From Hydrogenophaga sp. (GTDB lineage Bacteria > Pseudomonadota > Gammaproteobacteria > Burkholderiales > Burkholderiaceae_C), in assembly GCA_030682835.1 (NCBI GenBank), contig JAUXNG010000035.1:48828-112827 (forward strand): a DNA stretch of 64,000 nt, read 5' to 3'. Below are positions 25,620-34,846 of this stretch, one piece after another (the stretch's first letter is position 1; the number at the start of each line of letters is the position of its first letter). The notes under the pieces were generated by a model that saw nothing but the letters and a program-made list of their open reading frames with translations, made no database searches and was not told the DNA's origin. Both the position numbers and the translations under genes were made by a program.

Positions 25620-27016
25620 GCGTCCTCCTCCAGCAGTTGCACGCGCACGCCGGCTTCCACATCGGCCCGCGGGATCAGCGTGGGCCAGATGCCCAGCAGT
25701 TCGCTGGTGTTGTGCAGGCCATTGAAGCCGCAGGTGTAGGCCGGGCCACTCAGGGCCAGCCAGGGAAACAGACGGCCGAAGCCGTCGGCAGCGGCCTTGT
25801 GCTGGGTGCGCAGCACCATGCGTGTCCAGATTTCGTTCATTTCGTTGAGGGTGGCCGCATCGGGCAGCGGCGCCAGCGGGCCATGTGCCGAGTTGAGGCC
25901 CGGGTATTCCACGTACAGCTCCTCGTGCGGGATGCGCCTGTCGGCCAGCAGCGTGCGCACGGTGGCCTGCGCGGCCTGTGCCTTGTCCCAGGCGTCGGGC
26001 CATGAGAAGCCCCAGGTCACCTCGGCCTTGAAGCCGTCGCGGTAGCCGGCCACCACCTTAAGCTGGTCACCGGGCGGCTGGCCGCGCGCGCCGCTAAGGC
26101 GCACGCGGTCGTGCCCTTCGTCGTGCAGGGTGATGCCGCCCATGTCCAGCACCACGTCGGGCGAGTGGTAAGCGTGCGGGTTGTGCACCTCGTAAAGCAG
26201 CTGCTGGCGCACGGTGTCGAAGTTGACTCGTCCGCCGGTGCCCGGTGCCTTGGTGATGAGGGCGGTGCCGTCGTCCCACACCTCGGCAATGGGGTAGCCG
26301 ATGTGGGCCAGGTCGGGAATGGCCTGCCAGGCGCCCTGGCTGCCGAAGTTGCCGCCGCTTCCCTGCCCCGAGCATTCCAGCAGGTGGCCCACGGTGAGTC
26401 CCTGCGCCAGCCGGTTCAGCCCCGCAGCATCGGTCGGTTTCAGGTCCCAGCCCAGGCTGTGTGCAAGGGGACCGAGGAACAGCGCGGCGTCGGCCACGCG
26501 GCCGGTGATGACGATGTCGGCCCCGGCGTCCAGCGCCTGCACGATGGGCTGCGCGCCCAGGTAGGCGTTGCCGAACACCAGGCGCTCGCGCACGCCGGCC
26601 ACCGGCTCGCCGGTGAACAGGTGGGCCAGCGCACCGGCCGGTGTGGCGGGGTCGAGCAAACGGGGCAGCACGTCGTCGCCGCTGACCACGGCGATGCGTG
26701 CGGCCCAGCCCTTGGCCGCGAACGCGGCGCGCACCGCGTGGGCCGCGCCCTGCGGATTGAGCCCGCCGGCGTTGCACACGAAGCGCACCCCGCGCTCGCG
26801 CATCAACGGCCACAGCCGCAGCAGCATGGGCAACACGTCACGCGCGTAGCCCAGCGCCGGGTCGCGCTGGCGGTCTTTCTGCAGGATGGCCAAGGTGAGT
26901 TCGGCCAGATGGTCGCTGGCGATGAACTGCACACCGCCGCGCTCAATGCTCGCCACCACCGGCTCCCAGTTGTCGCCGTAAAAGCCGAGACCGGCACCGA
27001 TTCGTATGGACTTCAT
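25616..27016 (-). CDS. AtuA-family protein (DUF1446 domain)
   Basis: The 466-residue protein starts MKSIRIGAGLGFYGDNWEP and carries the DUF1446 motifs FIASDHLAELTLAIL, FVCNAGGLNPQGAAHAVR, VITGRVADAALFLGPL, ECSGQGSGGNFG and LDMGGITLHDEGHDRVRL. AtuA is needed for growth on citronellol and geraniol in Pseudomonas, but its reaction is not known. The neighbours, an acyl-CoA enzyme gene downstream and a liv-type transporter divergent, fit a catabolic role. The promoter region holds the palindrome at 27068-27083. Confidence 0.88.
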   Translation of the reverse strand: MKSIRIGAGLGFYGDNWEPVVASIERGGVQFIASDHLAELTLAILQKDRQRDPALGYARDVLPMLLRLWPLMRERGVRFVCNAGGLNPQGAAHAVRAAFAAKGWAARIAVVSGDDVLPRLLDPATPAGALAHLFTGEPVAGVRERLVFGNAYLGAQPIVQALDAGADIVITGRVADAALFLGPLAHSLGWDLKPTDAAGLNRLAQGLTVGHLLECSGQGSGGNFGSQGAWQAIPDLAHIGYPIAEVWDDGTALITKAPGTGGRVNFDTVRQQLLYEVHNPHAYHSPDVVLDMGGITLHDEGHDRVRLSGARGQPPGDQLKVVAGYRDGFKAEVTWGFSWPDAWDKAQAAQATVRTLLADRRIPHEELYVEYPGLNSAHGPLAPLPDAATLNEMNEIWTRMVLRTQHKAAADGFGRLFPWLALSGPAYTCGFNGLHNTSELLGIWPTLIPRADVEAGVRVQLLEEDA

Positions 27017-27067
27017 GGCATGCGCAGGACAGTGAAGTTTTCAGCATAGCGCTCGGACCCCGTTTCA

Positions 27068-27083
27068 CCAAGCGAACGCTTGG
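27068..27083. promoter_or_regulatory. Candidate TetR-type operator between AtuA and liv operons
   Basis: A perfect inverted repeat CCAAGCG-AA-CGCTTGG lies 52 bp upstream of the AtuA-family start and 168 bp upstream of livH. The length and form suit a TetR-family dimer site. It would allow one regulator to control both divergent operons. No identical copy was seen upstream of the TetR gene at 48.8 kb. Confidence 0.55.
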
Positions 27084-27251
27084 CAAAAATGCCTCTTGTG
27101 TCGCCTGCGGCACTCTTCTGCGGGAAACCCCCAAGGGCAGGATTTGGGTCCCCGACTAAGCTAGTTAAAAGCACGGGCGTTCGAAAAAATGTCACCCTGC
27201 CAACGCAGGTATCTACCCGCTGGTGCCCAAGAGAAAATTTAGGAGACAAGC

Positions 27252-28127
27252 GTGCAATTGCTGCAACTGCTGATCAGCGGTGTCGCCCAGGGCTGTATCT
27301 ACGGACTCATCGCCCTGGGTTTCGTGCTGATCTACAAGGCCACCGAAACCGTCAGTTTCGCCCAGGGCGACCTGATGATGGTGGGCGCTTTTGGCGGTCT
27401 GGCCACCATGACCATGCTGGGTTTTCCATTCTGGCTGTCGGTGCCGGCTGCCATCGTGGCCATGGGCCTGTTTGGTGTGGCGCTGGAACGCATGGTGATC
27501 CGCCCGATCCTGGGCCAGCCGGCGTTCTCCATCGTCATGCTGACCATCGGGGTGGGCTATGTGCTGCGCGGCCTGATCACCATGATCCCGGACATCGGCA
27601 CCGACACCCACACCCTGCCCGTGCCCTACGCCGGCGAGGTGCTGCGCCTGGGCGGACTGGTGGTGTCGGCCGAGCAGATCGTGGTGATCGCCGTGACCGC
27701 CGTGCTGTGCGTGGCGCTGTTCGCCATGTTCCGCTACTCCAAGCTCGGCCTGGCCATGCAGGCCTCTTCGCAGAACCAGCTGGCGGCTTATTACATGGGC
27801 ATTCCGGTCAAGCGGCTCAACGGCCTGGTGTGGGGCCTGGCCGCTGCGGTCGCGGCCATTGCGGGCCTGCTGCTGGCACCCATCACCTTCGTGCACGCCA
27901 ACATGGGCTTCATTGGCCTGAAGGCCTTCCCGGCCGCGGTGGTGGGCGGCTTCGGCAGCCTGCCCGGCGCCATCGTGGGCGGCCTGATCATTGGCATCGT
28001 GGAGGCGCTGTCGGGCTTCTACCTGCCCGAAGGCGTGAAAGACGTGGCGCCCTACATCGTGGTGCTGCTGATGCTGGTGCTCAAGCCCAACGGCTTGTTC
28101 GGCGAAAAACTCCGCAAGAAAGTATGA
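27252..28127 (+). CDS. livH: Branched-chain-type ABC transporter permease LivH
   Basis: The 291-residue permease has eight or so membrane helices and the LivH signatures GCIYGLIALGFVLIYKATETVSFAQGD-type N-terminus (about 14-38) and GIPVKRLNGLVWGLAA near 180-195, ending LKPNGLFGEK. It forms the membrane pore with LivM. The start is GTG at 27252 with AGGAG 7 nt upstream. It is the first gene of the importer operon. The presence of an acyl-CoA ligase gene in the same operon suggests a carboxylic acid substrate rather than leucine itself. Confidence 0.92.
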   Translation: MQLLQLLISGVAQGCIYGLIALGFVLIYKATETVSFAQGDLMMVGAFGGLATMTMLGFPFWLSVPAAIVAMGLFGVALERMVIRPILGQPAFSIVMLTIGVGYVLRGLITMIPDIGTDTHTLPVPYAGEVLRLGGLVVSAEQIVVIAVTAVLCVALFAMFRYSKLGLAMQASSQNQLAAYYMGIPVKRLNGLVWGLAAAVAAIAGLLLAPITFVHANMGFIGLKAFPAAVVGGFGSLPGAIVGGLIIGIVEALSGFYLPEGVKDVAPYIVVLLMLVLKPNGLFGEKLRKKV

Positions 28128-28137
28128 ACACCCCCAT

Positions 28138-28240
28138 CGCTTGCTCGCTGCGCGTAGCCGCTCAGCCCCTCAAGGGGCAACGCCTGTGGCCCGGCAAAGC
28201 CGGTTCCACGGCGTTCCCCGTCTGCTCCCCTTCCGCCTCA
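28138..28240. repeat. Intergenic GC-hairpin repeat, copy between livH and livM
   Basis: It contains TTGCTCGCTGCGCGTAGCC, a CCCCTCAAGGGG hairpin, and GGCCCGGCAAAGCCGGTTCC. The same modules recur at about 29341-29440 and 31099-31200, in the same order and orientation. It makes up nearly all of the 134-bp gap. Confidence 0.75.
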
Positions 28241-28261
28241 GGCATCGCTGGTTGAAAGCCC

Positions 28262-29338
28262 ATGAGATTTATCTTTAAAACCGATTACGACCAGGACATT
28301 CGCCTGGCCAAGCACGGCGGGCATGTGTTCTGGTACGGGCTGCTGTGCCTGTTCCTGCTGACCGCGCCCTGGGTGATCGAGGAGTACTGGCTCGCCCAGC
28401 TCACCTTTGTGCTGATCTATTCCATCGTCGGCCTGGGCCTCATGCTACTGGCGGGTTTCACCGGGCTGTTCTCGCTCGGGCACGCGGCTTTTCTGGGGGT
28501 GGGCGCGTACACGCAGGCCATCATGGTCAACGCCGGTGTGCCCTTCCCGATTGCGCTGGCATGTGCCGGCCTGCTGGCGGCCGCCGTGGGCATGGTGGTG
28601 GGCCTGCCGGCGCTGCGGGTGAAGGGCATCTACCTGGGCATGGCCACACTGGCTTTTGGCTTCATCGTCGAAGAAGCCATGGCGCGCTGGGAGAGCATGA
28701 CCGGTGGCAACGCCGGCCTGATGGTGAGCTACCCCTCGATGTTCGGCTGGGAGCTCGACAGCACCAACGAGTTCTACTTTCTGTGCCTCGTGGTCACCGT
28801 GGCGGCCACGCTGGCCATCGTCAACCTCATGCGGTCCAGCACCGGGCGCGCGTTCGTGGCCATCCGCGATTCGGAGATCTCGGCGCAGAGCATGGGCATC
28901 CACCTGGCGCGCTACAAGACCATGAGCTTCGCGCTTTCGGCCGCGCTGGCGGGCGTGGGCGGCGCGCTGTACGCGCACAAGATCCAGTTCCTGTCGCCCG
29001 AGCAGTTCAGCATCATCCAGTCGATCGACCTGCTGCTGCTGGTGGTGATCGGCGGCCTGGGCTCGATCCACGGCGCCTTCCTGGGGGCGATTTTCCTCAT
29101 CGTCATGCCCCAGCTGATCGCACTGGGCAAAGACTTCCTGCCCGCCGCCATTGGCCAGTCTGCCGGTCTGCAGGGCACCGTGTATGGCCTGGTGCTGATC
29201 GCCTTTGTGCTGTTTGAACCCATGGGCCTGTACGGCCGCTGGCTCAAGGTGCGGGCTTACTTCCAGTTGTTCCCGTTCTACCGCAAGGGCATGTTCAAGC
29301 GGCAGAAAACCTTTCAAAAATCCGATCGCCTCAAATGA
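28262..29338 (+). CDS. livM: Branched-chain-type ABC transporter permease LivM
   Basis: The 358-residue permease has about nine hydrophobic segments, the LivM motif GLMLLAGFTGLFSLGHAAFLG-like stretch at about 59-79, ALRVKGIYLGMATLAF near 119-134 and VVIGGLGSIHGAFLGA near 262-277. It pairs with LivH. The tail after residue 330 is short and basic. It is separated from livH and livG by repeat elements but keeps the same strand. Confidence 0.92.
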   Translation: MRFIFKTDYDQDIRLAKHGGHVFWYGLLCLFLLTAPWVIEEYWLAQLTFVLIYSIVGLGLMLLAGFTGLFSLGHAAFLGVGAYTQAIMVNAGVPFPIALACAGLLAAAVGMVVGLPALRVKGIYLGMATLAFGFIVEEAMARWESMTGGNAGLMVSYPSMFGWELDSTNEFYFLCLVVTVAATLAIVNLMRSSTGRAFVAIRDSEISAQSMGIHLARYKTMSFALSAALAGVGGALYAHKIQFLSPEQFSIIQSIDLLLLVVIGGLGSIHGAFLGAIFLIVMPQLIALGKDFLPAAIGQSAGLQGTVYGLVLIAFVLFEPMGLYGRWLKVRAYFQLFPFYRKGMFKRQKTFQKSDRLK

Positions 29339-29340
29339 CT

Positions 29341-29440
29341 CGCCCCCGTCACTTGCTCACTGCGTGTAGCCGCATCCCCCCGTCCGGGGGCAACACCTGC
29401 GCCCCGGCAAAGCCGGTTGCGCGGTGTTCTGGGTGGGGAA
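29341..29440. repeat. Intergenic GC-hairpin repeat, copy between livM and livG
   Basis: It contains TTGCTCACTGCGTGTAGCC, the hairpin CCCCCCGTCCGGGGG and CCCCGGCAAAGCCGGTTGCG, then GGTGTTCTGGG. Order and orientation match the copies at 28138 and 31099. Confidence 0.75.
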
Positions 29441-29486
29441 TTGTCTCCGGCTGCGCTGCTTGCCATTGTTCTTCTATGGGTTGCCC

Positions 29487-30311
29487 ATGAGTGAAATCCT
29501 GCTGTCTGCGAAGGACCTCAGCGTGCGCTTCGGCGGCGTGCTGGCGGTCAACAAGGTGAGCTTCGACGTGAAGCGTGGCGAGGTGTTCACGCTGATCGGG
29601 CCGAACGGTGCGGGCAAGACGACCGTGTTCAACCTGATCAGCCGCATCTACACGCCCACCACCGGCACCATCGACTACGCCGGGCCGAACGGCATGCTGC
29701 GCCTGACGGAACAGCAGCCCCACAAGATCGCCAGCCTGGGCATTGCGCGCACGTTCCAGAACATCGAGCTGTTCGAGCACGCCACCGTGCTGCAGAACCT
29801 GCTGATCGGGCGCCACACGCACCGGCGCACCGGCCTGTGGAGCGAGATCTTCTTCAGCGGCAAAACGCGCGCCGCCGAGATCGAGGCCCGCGAAAAGGTG
29901 GAGCAGGTGATCGACTTCCTCGACCTGCAGCACCACCGCGAATCGATGGTGGCCGGCCTGCCTTATGGCGTGCGCAAGGTGGTGGAACTGGCGCGGGCCC
30001 TGTGCACCGAGCCCAAGCTCTTGCTGCTCGACGAGCCCTCTTCCGGCCTGAACGTGGAAGAGACCGAAGACATGGCGTTCTGGATCACCGACATCAAGGA
30101 TGTGCTCGGCATCACCGTGCTGATGGTGGAGCACGACATGTCACTCGTCTCCAAAGTGTCCGACCGGGTGCTCGCCATGAGCATGGGCGCCGAACTGGCC
30201 ACCGGCACGCCGGCCGAGGTGCAGCGCGACCCCGGCGTGATCGAGGCCTACCTGGGCTCGGTGGACGACGTGTCCAGCCTGCGCCGGGACAACGCGAAGG
30301 TGGTGGCATGA
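29487..30311 (+). CDS. livG: Branched-chain-type ABC transporter ATPase LivG
   Basis: The 274-residue ATPase has Walker [10 protein letters not shown] near 36-44, Walker [12 protein letters not shown] and the H-loop VEHDM. The signature is [14 protein letters not shown] in place of LSGGQ-type, a variant seen in other LivG proteins. It has the LivG C-terminal end (YLG). The start at 29487 is chosen from the conserved [17 protein letters not shown]. It overlaps livF by 4 bp (ATGA). Confidence 0.92.
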   Translation: MSEILLSAKDLSVRFGGVLAVNKVSFDVKRGEVFTLIGPNGAGKTTVFNLISRIYTPTTGTIDYAGPNGMLRLTEQQPHKIASLGIARTFQNIELFEHATVLQNLLIGRHTHRRTGLWSEIFFSGKTRAAEIEAREKVEQVIDFLDLQHHRESMVAGLPYGVRKVVELARALCTEPKLLLLDEPSSGLNVEETEDMAFWITDIKDVLGITVLMVEHDMSLVSKVSDRVLAMSMGAELATGTPAEVQRDPGVIEAYLGSVDDVSSLRRDNAKVVA

Positions 30312-31096
30312 CCGCTCCGGTAACCGACAACGCCGTGCTGAAGCTGCTCAACGTCGAGAGCGCCTACGGCCCCATCAAAGCCATCCGGGGCGTGAGCCTG
30401 CAGGTGCGCCGCGGCGAGATCGCCACCGTGCTGGGCTCCAACGGGGCGGGCAAGACGACGATTCTCAAGACCATCAGCGGCATCATCGACCCGCGCAAGG
30501 GCAGCATCGAGTTCAAGGGCGAGAACATCACCGCGCAGGACCCGGCCTTCATCGTGCAGCAGGGCCTGAGCCACGTGCCCGAGGGGCGCGAGGTGTTCCC
30601 GCTGCTCTCGGTGCGCGACAACCTGCTCATGGGCGCCTACACCCGCAAAGACCGCGACGGCGTTGCGCGCGACATGGAACTGGTGTTCACCTACTTCCCC
30701 ATCCTGCGCGAGCGCGCCACACAGGACGCCGGCCTGCTCTCCGGCGGCCAGCAGCAGATGCTGGCCATCAGCCGCGCGCTCATGGCCAACCCCGACCTGA
30801 TCCTGCTCGACGAACCCAGCCTGGGACTCTCGCCGAAGTTGACCAAGGAGATCTTCGAGATCGTAGTGCGCATCAACCGAGAGCGCGGCACCACCATCCT
30901 GCTGGTCGAGCAGAACGCCAACATGGCCCTGAACGCCTCGGACTACGGCTACGTGCTGGAGAACGGCCGCATCGTCATGGAAGACACCTGCGCCCACCTG
31001 CGCGAGAAGGACGACATCAAGGAGTTCTACCTCGGCATGAAGGAAGAAGGCGTGCGGGCCGACCGGCGCTGGAAGAAGAAGAAAAACTGGCGATAG
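30308..31096 (+). CDS. livF: Branched-chain-type ABC transporter ATPase LivF
   Basis: The 262-residue ATPase has Walker A GSNGAGKTT near 43-51, Q-loop, VPEGREVFPLLSV (a LivF hallmark), signature LSGGQQQML and Walker B LILLDEPSLGLSP. The C-terminus extends past the usual end with a basic tail (RRWKKKKNWR). It overlaps livG and works with it as the energy-coupling pair. Confidence 0.92.
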   Translation: MTAPVTDNAVLKLLNVESAYGPIKAIRGVSLQVRRGEIATVLGSNGAGKTTILKTISGIIDPRKGSIEFKGENITAQDPAFIVQQGLSHVPEGREVFPLLSVRDNLLMGAYTRKDRDGVARDMELVFTYFPILRERATQDAGLLSGGQQQMLAISRALMANPDLILLDEPSLGLSPKLTKEIFEIVVRINRERGTTILLVEQNANMALNASDYGYVLENGRIVMEDTCAHLREKDDIKEFYLGMKEEGVRADRRWKKKKNWR

Positions 31097-31098
31097 AG

Positions 31099-31200
31099 AT
31101 GGCACCCCCCGCAGCGCTTCGCGCTACCCCCCCAGGGGGCGGCACTGGCGGCCCGGCAAAGCCGGTTCCGCGGTGCCCTGGGTGGCGGCGCCTCGTGACC
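31099..31200. repeat. Intergenic GC-hairpin repeat, copy between livF and the ligase gene
   Basis: It contains CGCTTCGCGCTACC, the hairpin CCCCCCAGGGGG and GGCCCGGCAAAGCCGGTTCC followed by GCGGTGCCCTGGG. It is the third copy in this operon. Confidence 0.75.
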
Positions 31201-31230
31201 CGAATGTGGTTTTGACCTGGAATATCTAGC

Positions 31231-33087
31231 ATGAGCAACCTTTGGGACCTTTCCCGTATCCAGCCGCAACACGAAGTGGTGATGCAGGGCGACACGATTC
31301 CAGCCATGTTCTGGAACGCGGTGAAGGCGCGTGGCCCCAACATCTGGATGCGCCAGAAAGATTTCGGCATCTGGCGCAGCTGGACCTGGAACCGCACCGG
31401 CGAGGCCGTGCGCGAGATCGGCAACGGCCTGCTGGCGCTGGGCTTTGAGGCGCGTGAAACCGCGTCCATCCTGTCGAACACCACGGTGGAATGGGTGCTG
31501 TGCGACCTGGCCGTGCTCAGCGCCGGCGGCGTGGCCAACGGCATCTACCCGACCGACGCTCCGGAGCAGGTGCAGTATCTGTGCGCCGACTCGGGCACCA
31601 CTGTGCTGTTCGTGGAAGACGACGAGCAGCTCGACAAGGCGCTGGAAGTGCGCGCGCAGCTGCCCCTGCTGAAGAAGATCATCGTGACCGACATGGACGG
31701 CCTTCGCACGCTGGACGACCCGCAGGTGATGAGCCTGGACGCCCTGCGCGAGCTCGGCCGCCAGTACGCGCAGCAGCACCCCGACGCGCTGAACGCGCGC
31801 GTGGCCGGCTGCCAGCCCGACGACCTGGCCATCCTGGTCTACACCTCGGGCACCACGGGCCGGCCCAAGGGTGCCATGCACAGCCACAAAGGGCTGGTCT
31901 ACACCGTGCGCGGCTACAACACGCTGATCGCCCGCGACGAGAACGACGAGTGCATGTGCTTCCTGCCGCTGTGCCACATCGCCGAGCGCATGGGCGGCGA
32001 GTACTTTTCGCTCTACACCGGGGCCAAGCTCAACTTCGTCGAAAACCCCGAGACCGTGCCCGAGAACGTGCGCGAAATCGCGCCCACGGTGTTCACCGCC
32101 GTGCCGCGGGTGTGGGAAAAGTTTTACTCGGGCGTGATGATCACGCTCAAGGAAGCCGGCAAGCTCCAGCAGCTGGCCTACGGCTGGGCCATTGGCGTGG
32201 GGGAGCGCGTGGCCGACCTGGTGATGGCCGGCAAGGAAGTGCCGGGCAGCCTGCGCCTGCAGTTCCATGTGGCGCGTCTGCTGGTGCTCAACAACGTGCG
32301 CAAGCTCATCGGTATCCACAAGGCACGCTTCCTTGTGACGGGTGCGGCGCCCATCTCGCCCGACCTGGTGCGCTGGTACCTGGCGCTGGGCCTGCCCATG
32401 CTGGAGGTGTGGGGCATGACCGAAACCTGCGGCGCATCCACCGGCATTCCGGCCGAACGCATGAAGCCCGGCAGCATCGGCCCGGCCGCGCAATACAACG
32501 AGGTGCGCCTGGACCCGCAGACCAGCGAGATCCTGGTGCGCGGCCCCAACGTGTTCATGGGCTACCTGAACCTGCCCGAGAAAACGGCCGAGACCATCGA
32601 CCCCGATGGCTGGCTGCACACGGGCGATGTGGGCGTGGTCGATGAGGAAGGGTTTTTCCGCATCACCGACCGCATGAAAGACATCATCATCACCGCAGGC
32701 GGAAAGAACATCACCCCCAGCGAACTGGAGAACGAACTGAAGTTTTCCCCCTATGTGACAGACGCGGTGGTGATCGGCGATGCCCGCCCTTACCTCACCG
32801 TGATCATCATGATCGACCAGGAGAACGTGGAGAAATATGCGCAGGACAACGACGTGCCTTTCTCCAACTACGCCAGCCTCACCCGCTCGCCCGAGGTGCA
32901 GGCCCTGATCCAGACCGAGATCGACCGGGTGAACAAGAAGTTTGCCCGCGTCGAGCAGATCAAGAAGTTCTGGCTGCTGGAAACGCAGCTCTCGGCAGAA
33001 GACGAAGAACTCACCCCCACCATGAAGCTCAAGCGCAAGCTGGTGCAGCAGAAATACGCTGCCCAGATCGACGCCATGTACAGCTGA
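31231..33087 (+). CDS. Long-chain-type acyl-CoA synthetase (AMP-forming, COG1022)
   Basis: The 618-residue ligase activates a carboxylic acid to its CoA ester through an acyl-AMP. Motifs seen: YTSGTTGRPKG near 204-214 (ATP binding), TGAAPIS, WGMTETCG, GWLHTGDVG and the lysine-bearing KDIIITAGGKNITP region; the C-terminus has a PTMKLKRK motif with the acyl-transfer lysine. It is of the FAA1/FadD15 type. Its place inside the importer operon suggests that it captures the imported acid as a CoA ester. Specificity cannot be read from sequence. Confidence 0.9.
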   Translation: MSNLWDLSRIQPQHEVVMQGDTIPAMFWNAVKARGPNIWMRQKDFGIWRSWTWNRTGEAVREIGNGLLALGFEARETASILSNTTVEWVLCDLAVLSAGGVANGIYPTDAPEQVQYLCADSGTTVLFVEDDEQLDKALEVRAQLPLLKKIIVTDMDGLRTLDDPQVMSLDALRELGRQYAQQHPDALNARVAGCQPDDLAILVYTSGTTGRPKGAMHSHKGLVYTVRGYNTLIARDENDECMCFLPLCHIAERMGGEYFSLYTGAKLNFVENPETVPENVREIAPTVFTAVPRVWEKFYSGVMITLKEAGKLQQLAYGWAIGVGERVADLVMAGKEVPGSLRLQFHVARLLVLNNVRKLIGIHKARFLVTGAAPISPDLVRWYLALGLPMLEVWGMTETCGASTGIPAERMKPGSIGPAAQYNEVRLDPQTSEILVRGPNVFMGYLNLPEKTAETIDPDGWLHTGDVGVVDEEGFFRITDRMKDIIITAGGKNITPSELENELKFSPYVTDAVVIGDARPYLTVIIMIDQENVEKYAQDNDVPFSNYASLTRSPEVQALIQTEIDRVNKKFARVEQIKKFWLLETQLSAEDEELTPTMKLKRKLVQQKYAAQIDAMYS

Positions 33088-33148
33088 CCCATTAACCCGT
33101 TATCCCGTTCACAAGAAGCCAACCGCCTCAACCCAGGAGACACAGACG

Positions 33149-34315
33149 ATGAAAACCAGACTCACCCTGATGGCCGCCGCTCTCGCACTGAGTGCCGGCG
33201 CCGCCCTCGCCCAATCGCAGGGCGTGACCAAGAACGAGATCGTGCTCGGCTCGATCCAGGACCTGTCAGGCCCGCTGGCGGGCTTCGGCAAGCAGGTGCG
33301 CCTGGGCATGATGCTGCGCGCCGACGAGATCAACGAGCAGGGCGGCATCAACGGCCGCAAGATCCGCCTGGTCGTCGAAGACTCCGGTTACGACCCGCGC
33401 AAGGCCGTGCTCGCCGCGCAGAAGCTGGTGAACCAGGACAAGATCTTCGCCATGATCGGCCACATCGGCACGGCGCAGAACATGGCCGCCATGCCGGTGC
33501 AGTTCCAGAAGAACGTGATCAACTTCTTCCCGGTGACGGCCGCCCGCGAGATGTACGAGCCCTTCCACCGCCTGAAGTACTCGTTCGCCGCGACCTACTT
33601 CGACCAGATGAAGATCGCGGTGCCCAAGCTGGTCAAGGAGAAGGACGCCAAGAAGGTCTGCACCATGTACCAGGACGACGAGTTCGGCCTGGAAGTGTTC
33701 CGCGGGGCTGAAGAAGGCCTCAAGGGCATCGGCATGCAGTTCGCCGAAGTCACCACCTACAAGCGCGGCGCCACCGACTTCGCCTCGCAGATGCAGAAGC
33801 TGGCCGCAGCACAGTGCGACATGGTGGTGATGGGCACCATCATCCGCGAGACCATCGGCGGCATTGCCACCGCACGCCGCCTGGGCTTCAACCCCACCTT
33901 CGTCGGCTCCAGCGCGGCTTACACCGACCTGATCCACCAGCTCGGCGGCCCGGCCATGAACGGCCTCTACGCCACCATGACGGTGCAGAATCCCTACACC
34001 GACGAGGCATCGCAACCCATCCGCTTCTGGGCCAACAAGTACAAGACCAAGTTCAACGAAGACCCCACCGTCTTCTCGATCTACGGTTACAACGCGCTCG
34101 ACACCTTCCTGAAGGCCGCGAGCAAGGCCGGTCCGAACCTCAGCACCGACAGCTTCATCAAGGCCATGGACACCATGACCGTGCCACCAGACATCTTCGG
34201 CGGCGCGGAGCAGACCTTCGGCCCCCAGAAGCGCCTGGGCAGCAACGCCACCCGCCTGTCGCAGCTGCAGGACAACCGCTGGAAAGTGGTGTCTGACTAC
34301 ATGAAACTGAACTGA
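33149..34315 (+). CDS. Periplasmic substrate-binding protein of the Liv-type importer
   Basis: The 388-residue protein has a signal peptide (LMAAALALSAGAALA, cleavage near residue 22) and the type I periplasmic-binding fold of LivK/Amt-like receptors: VLGSIQDLSGPLAGFGKQV near 32-50, MLRADEINEQGGINGRKI, then MYQDDEFGLEVFRGAEEGL. It delivers the substrate to LivHM. A ribosome site CAGGAGA precedes the ATG. The gene ends at a strong terminator, closing the operon. Confidence 0.9.
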   Translation: MKTRLTLMAAALALSAGAALAQSQGVTKNEIVLGSIQDLSGPLAGFGKQVRLGMMLRADEINEQGGINGRKIRLVVEDSGYDPRKAVLAAQKLVNQDKIFAMIGHIGTAQNMAAMPVQFQKNVINFFPVTAAREMYEPFHRLKYSFAATYFDQMKIAVPKLVKEKDAKKVCTMYQDDEFGLEVFRGAEEGLKGIGMQFAEVTTYKRGATDFASQMQKLAAAQCDMVVMGTIIRETIGGIATARRLGFNPTFVGSSAAYTDLIHQLGGPAMNGLYATMTVQNPYTDEASQPIRFWANKYKTKFNEDPTVFSIYGYNALDTFLKAASKAGPNLSTDSFIKAMDTMTVPPDIFGGAEQTFGPQKRLGSNATRLSQLQDNRWKVVSDYMKLN

Positions 34316-34369
34316 TTTCAAAGCACTGAACCGCTCACGCACTGCCGGCTTGCGCCGGCCATGTGCGAG

Positions 34370-34403
34370 AACCGCCACCCATTCTGGGCTGGCGGTTTTT
34401 TTT
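34370..34403 (+). terminator. Rho-independent terminator of the importer operon
   Basis: The stem AACCGCCA/TGGCGGTT with a 12-nt loop is followed by a run of T, 54 bp after the stop of the binding-protein gene. Confidence 0.88.
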
Positions 34404-34435
34404 CGCCTGAGAGACAGCGCGCGTAGCATGACCTC

Positions 34436-34846
34436 ATGAACACCAGCCCCGCCACCGCTGCCCTGCTGGCCGACGCCTTGCTGGCCCTTCACATGGGCGT
34501 GGTGCTGTTCGTCGTGGGCCTGCTACCCCTGGTACTCATCGGCGGTGTGCGCGGCTGGCAGTGGGTGCGCCACCGCAGCCTGCGCCTGTGGCACCTGGGC
34601 CTCATGCTCTTCATTGCCGCCCAGGCCTGGCTGGGCCGCCTGTGCCCACTCACTGTGTGGGAACAGGACCTGCGCCGCCTCGCCGGGCAGGCGGCCTATG
34701 AGAGCAGCTTCATCGAGCACTGGCTGTCGCGGCTGCTGTACTGGGACGCGCCGTGGTGGGTGTTCGTGGCGGCCTACACAGGGTTTTCGTTGCTGGTGGC
34801 CGTGGGCTGGTGGTGGGTCAGACCGCGGCCACGGGCGTGCGCCTGA
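34436..34846 (+). CDS. DUF2784 domain membrane protein
   Basis: The 136-residue protein has four hydrophobic segments: about 8-35 (ALLADALLALHMGVVLFVV), 50-68, 85-100 and 108-128. It ends with a short Arg-rich tail. The N-terminal ALHMGVVLFVV and the central CPLTVWEQDLRR are typical of DUF2784, whose role is not known. It lies directly after the terminator and seems to be a single gene. Confidence 0.82.
   Translation: MNTSPATAALLADALLALHMGVVLFVVGLLPLVLIGGVRGWQWVRHRSLRLWHLGLMLFIAAQAWLGRLCPLTVWEQDLRRLAGQAAYESSFIEHWLSRLLYWDAPWWVFVAAYTGFSLLVAVGWWWVRPRPRACA

Noticed and set aside
31027..32619. 530-codon minus-strand frame opposite the acyl-CoA ligase
   Set aside because: Same antisense pattern; the ligase motifs on the plus strand are complete.
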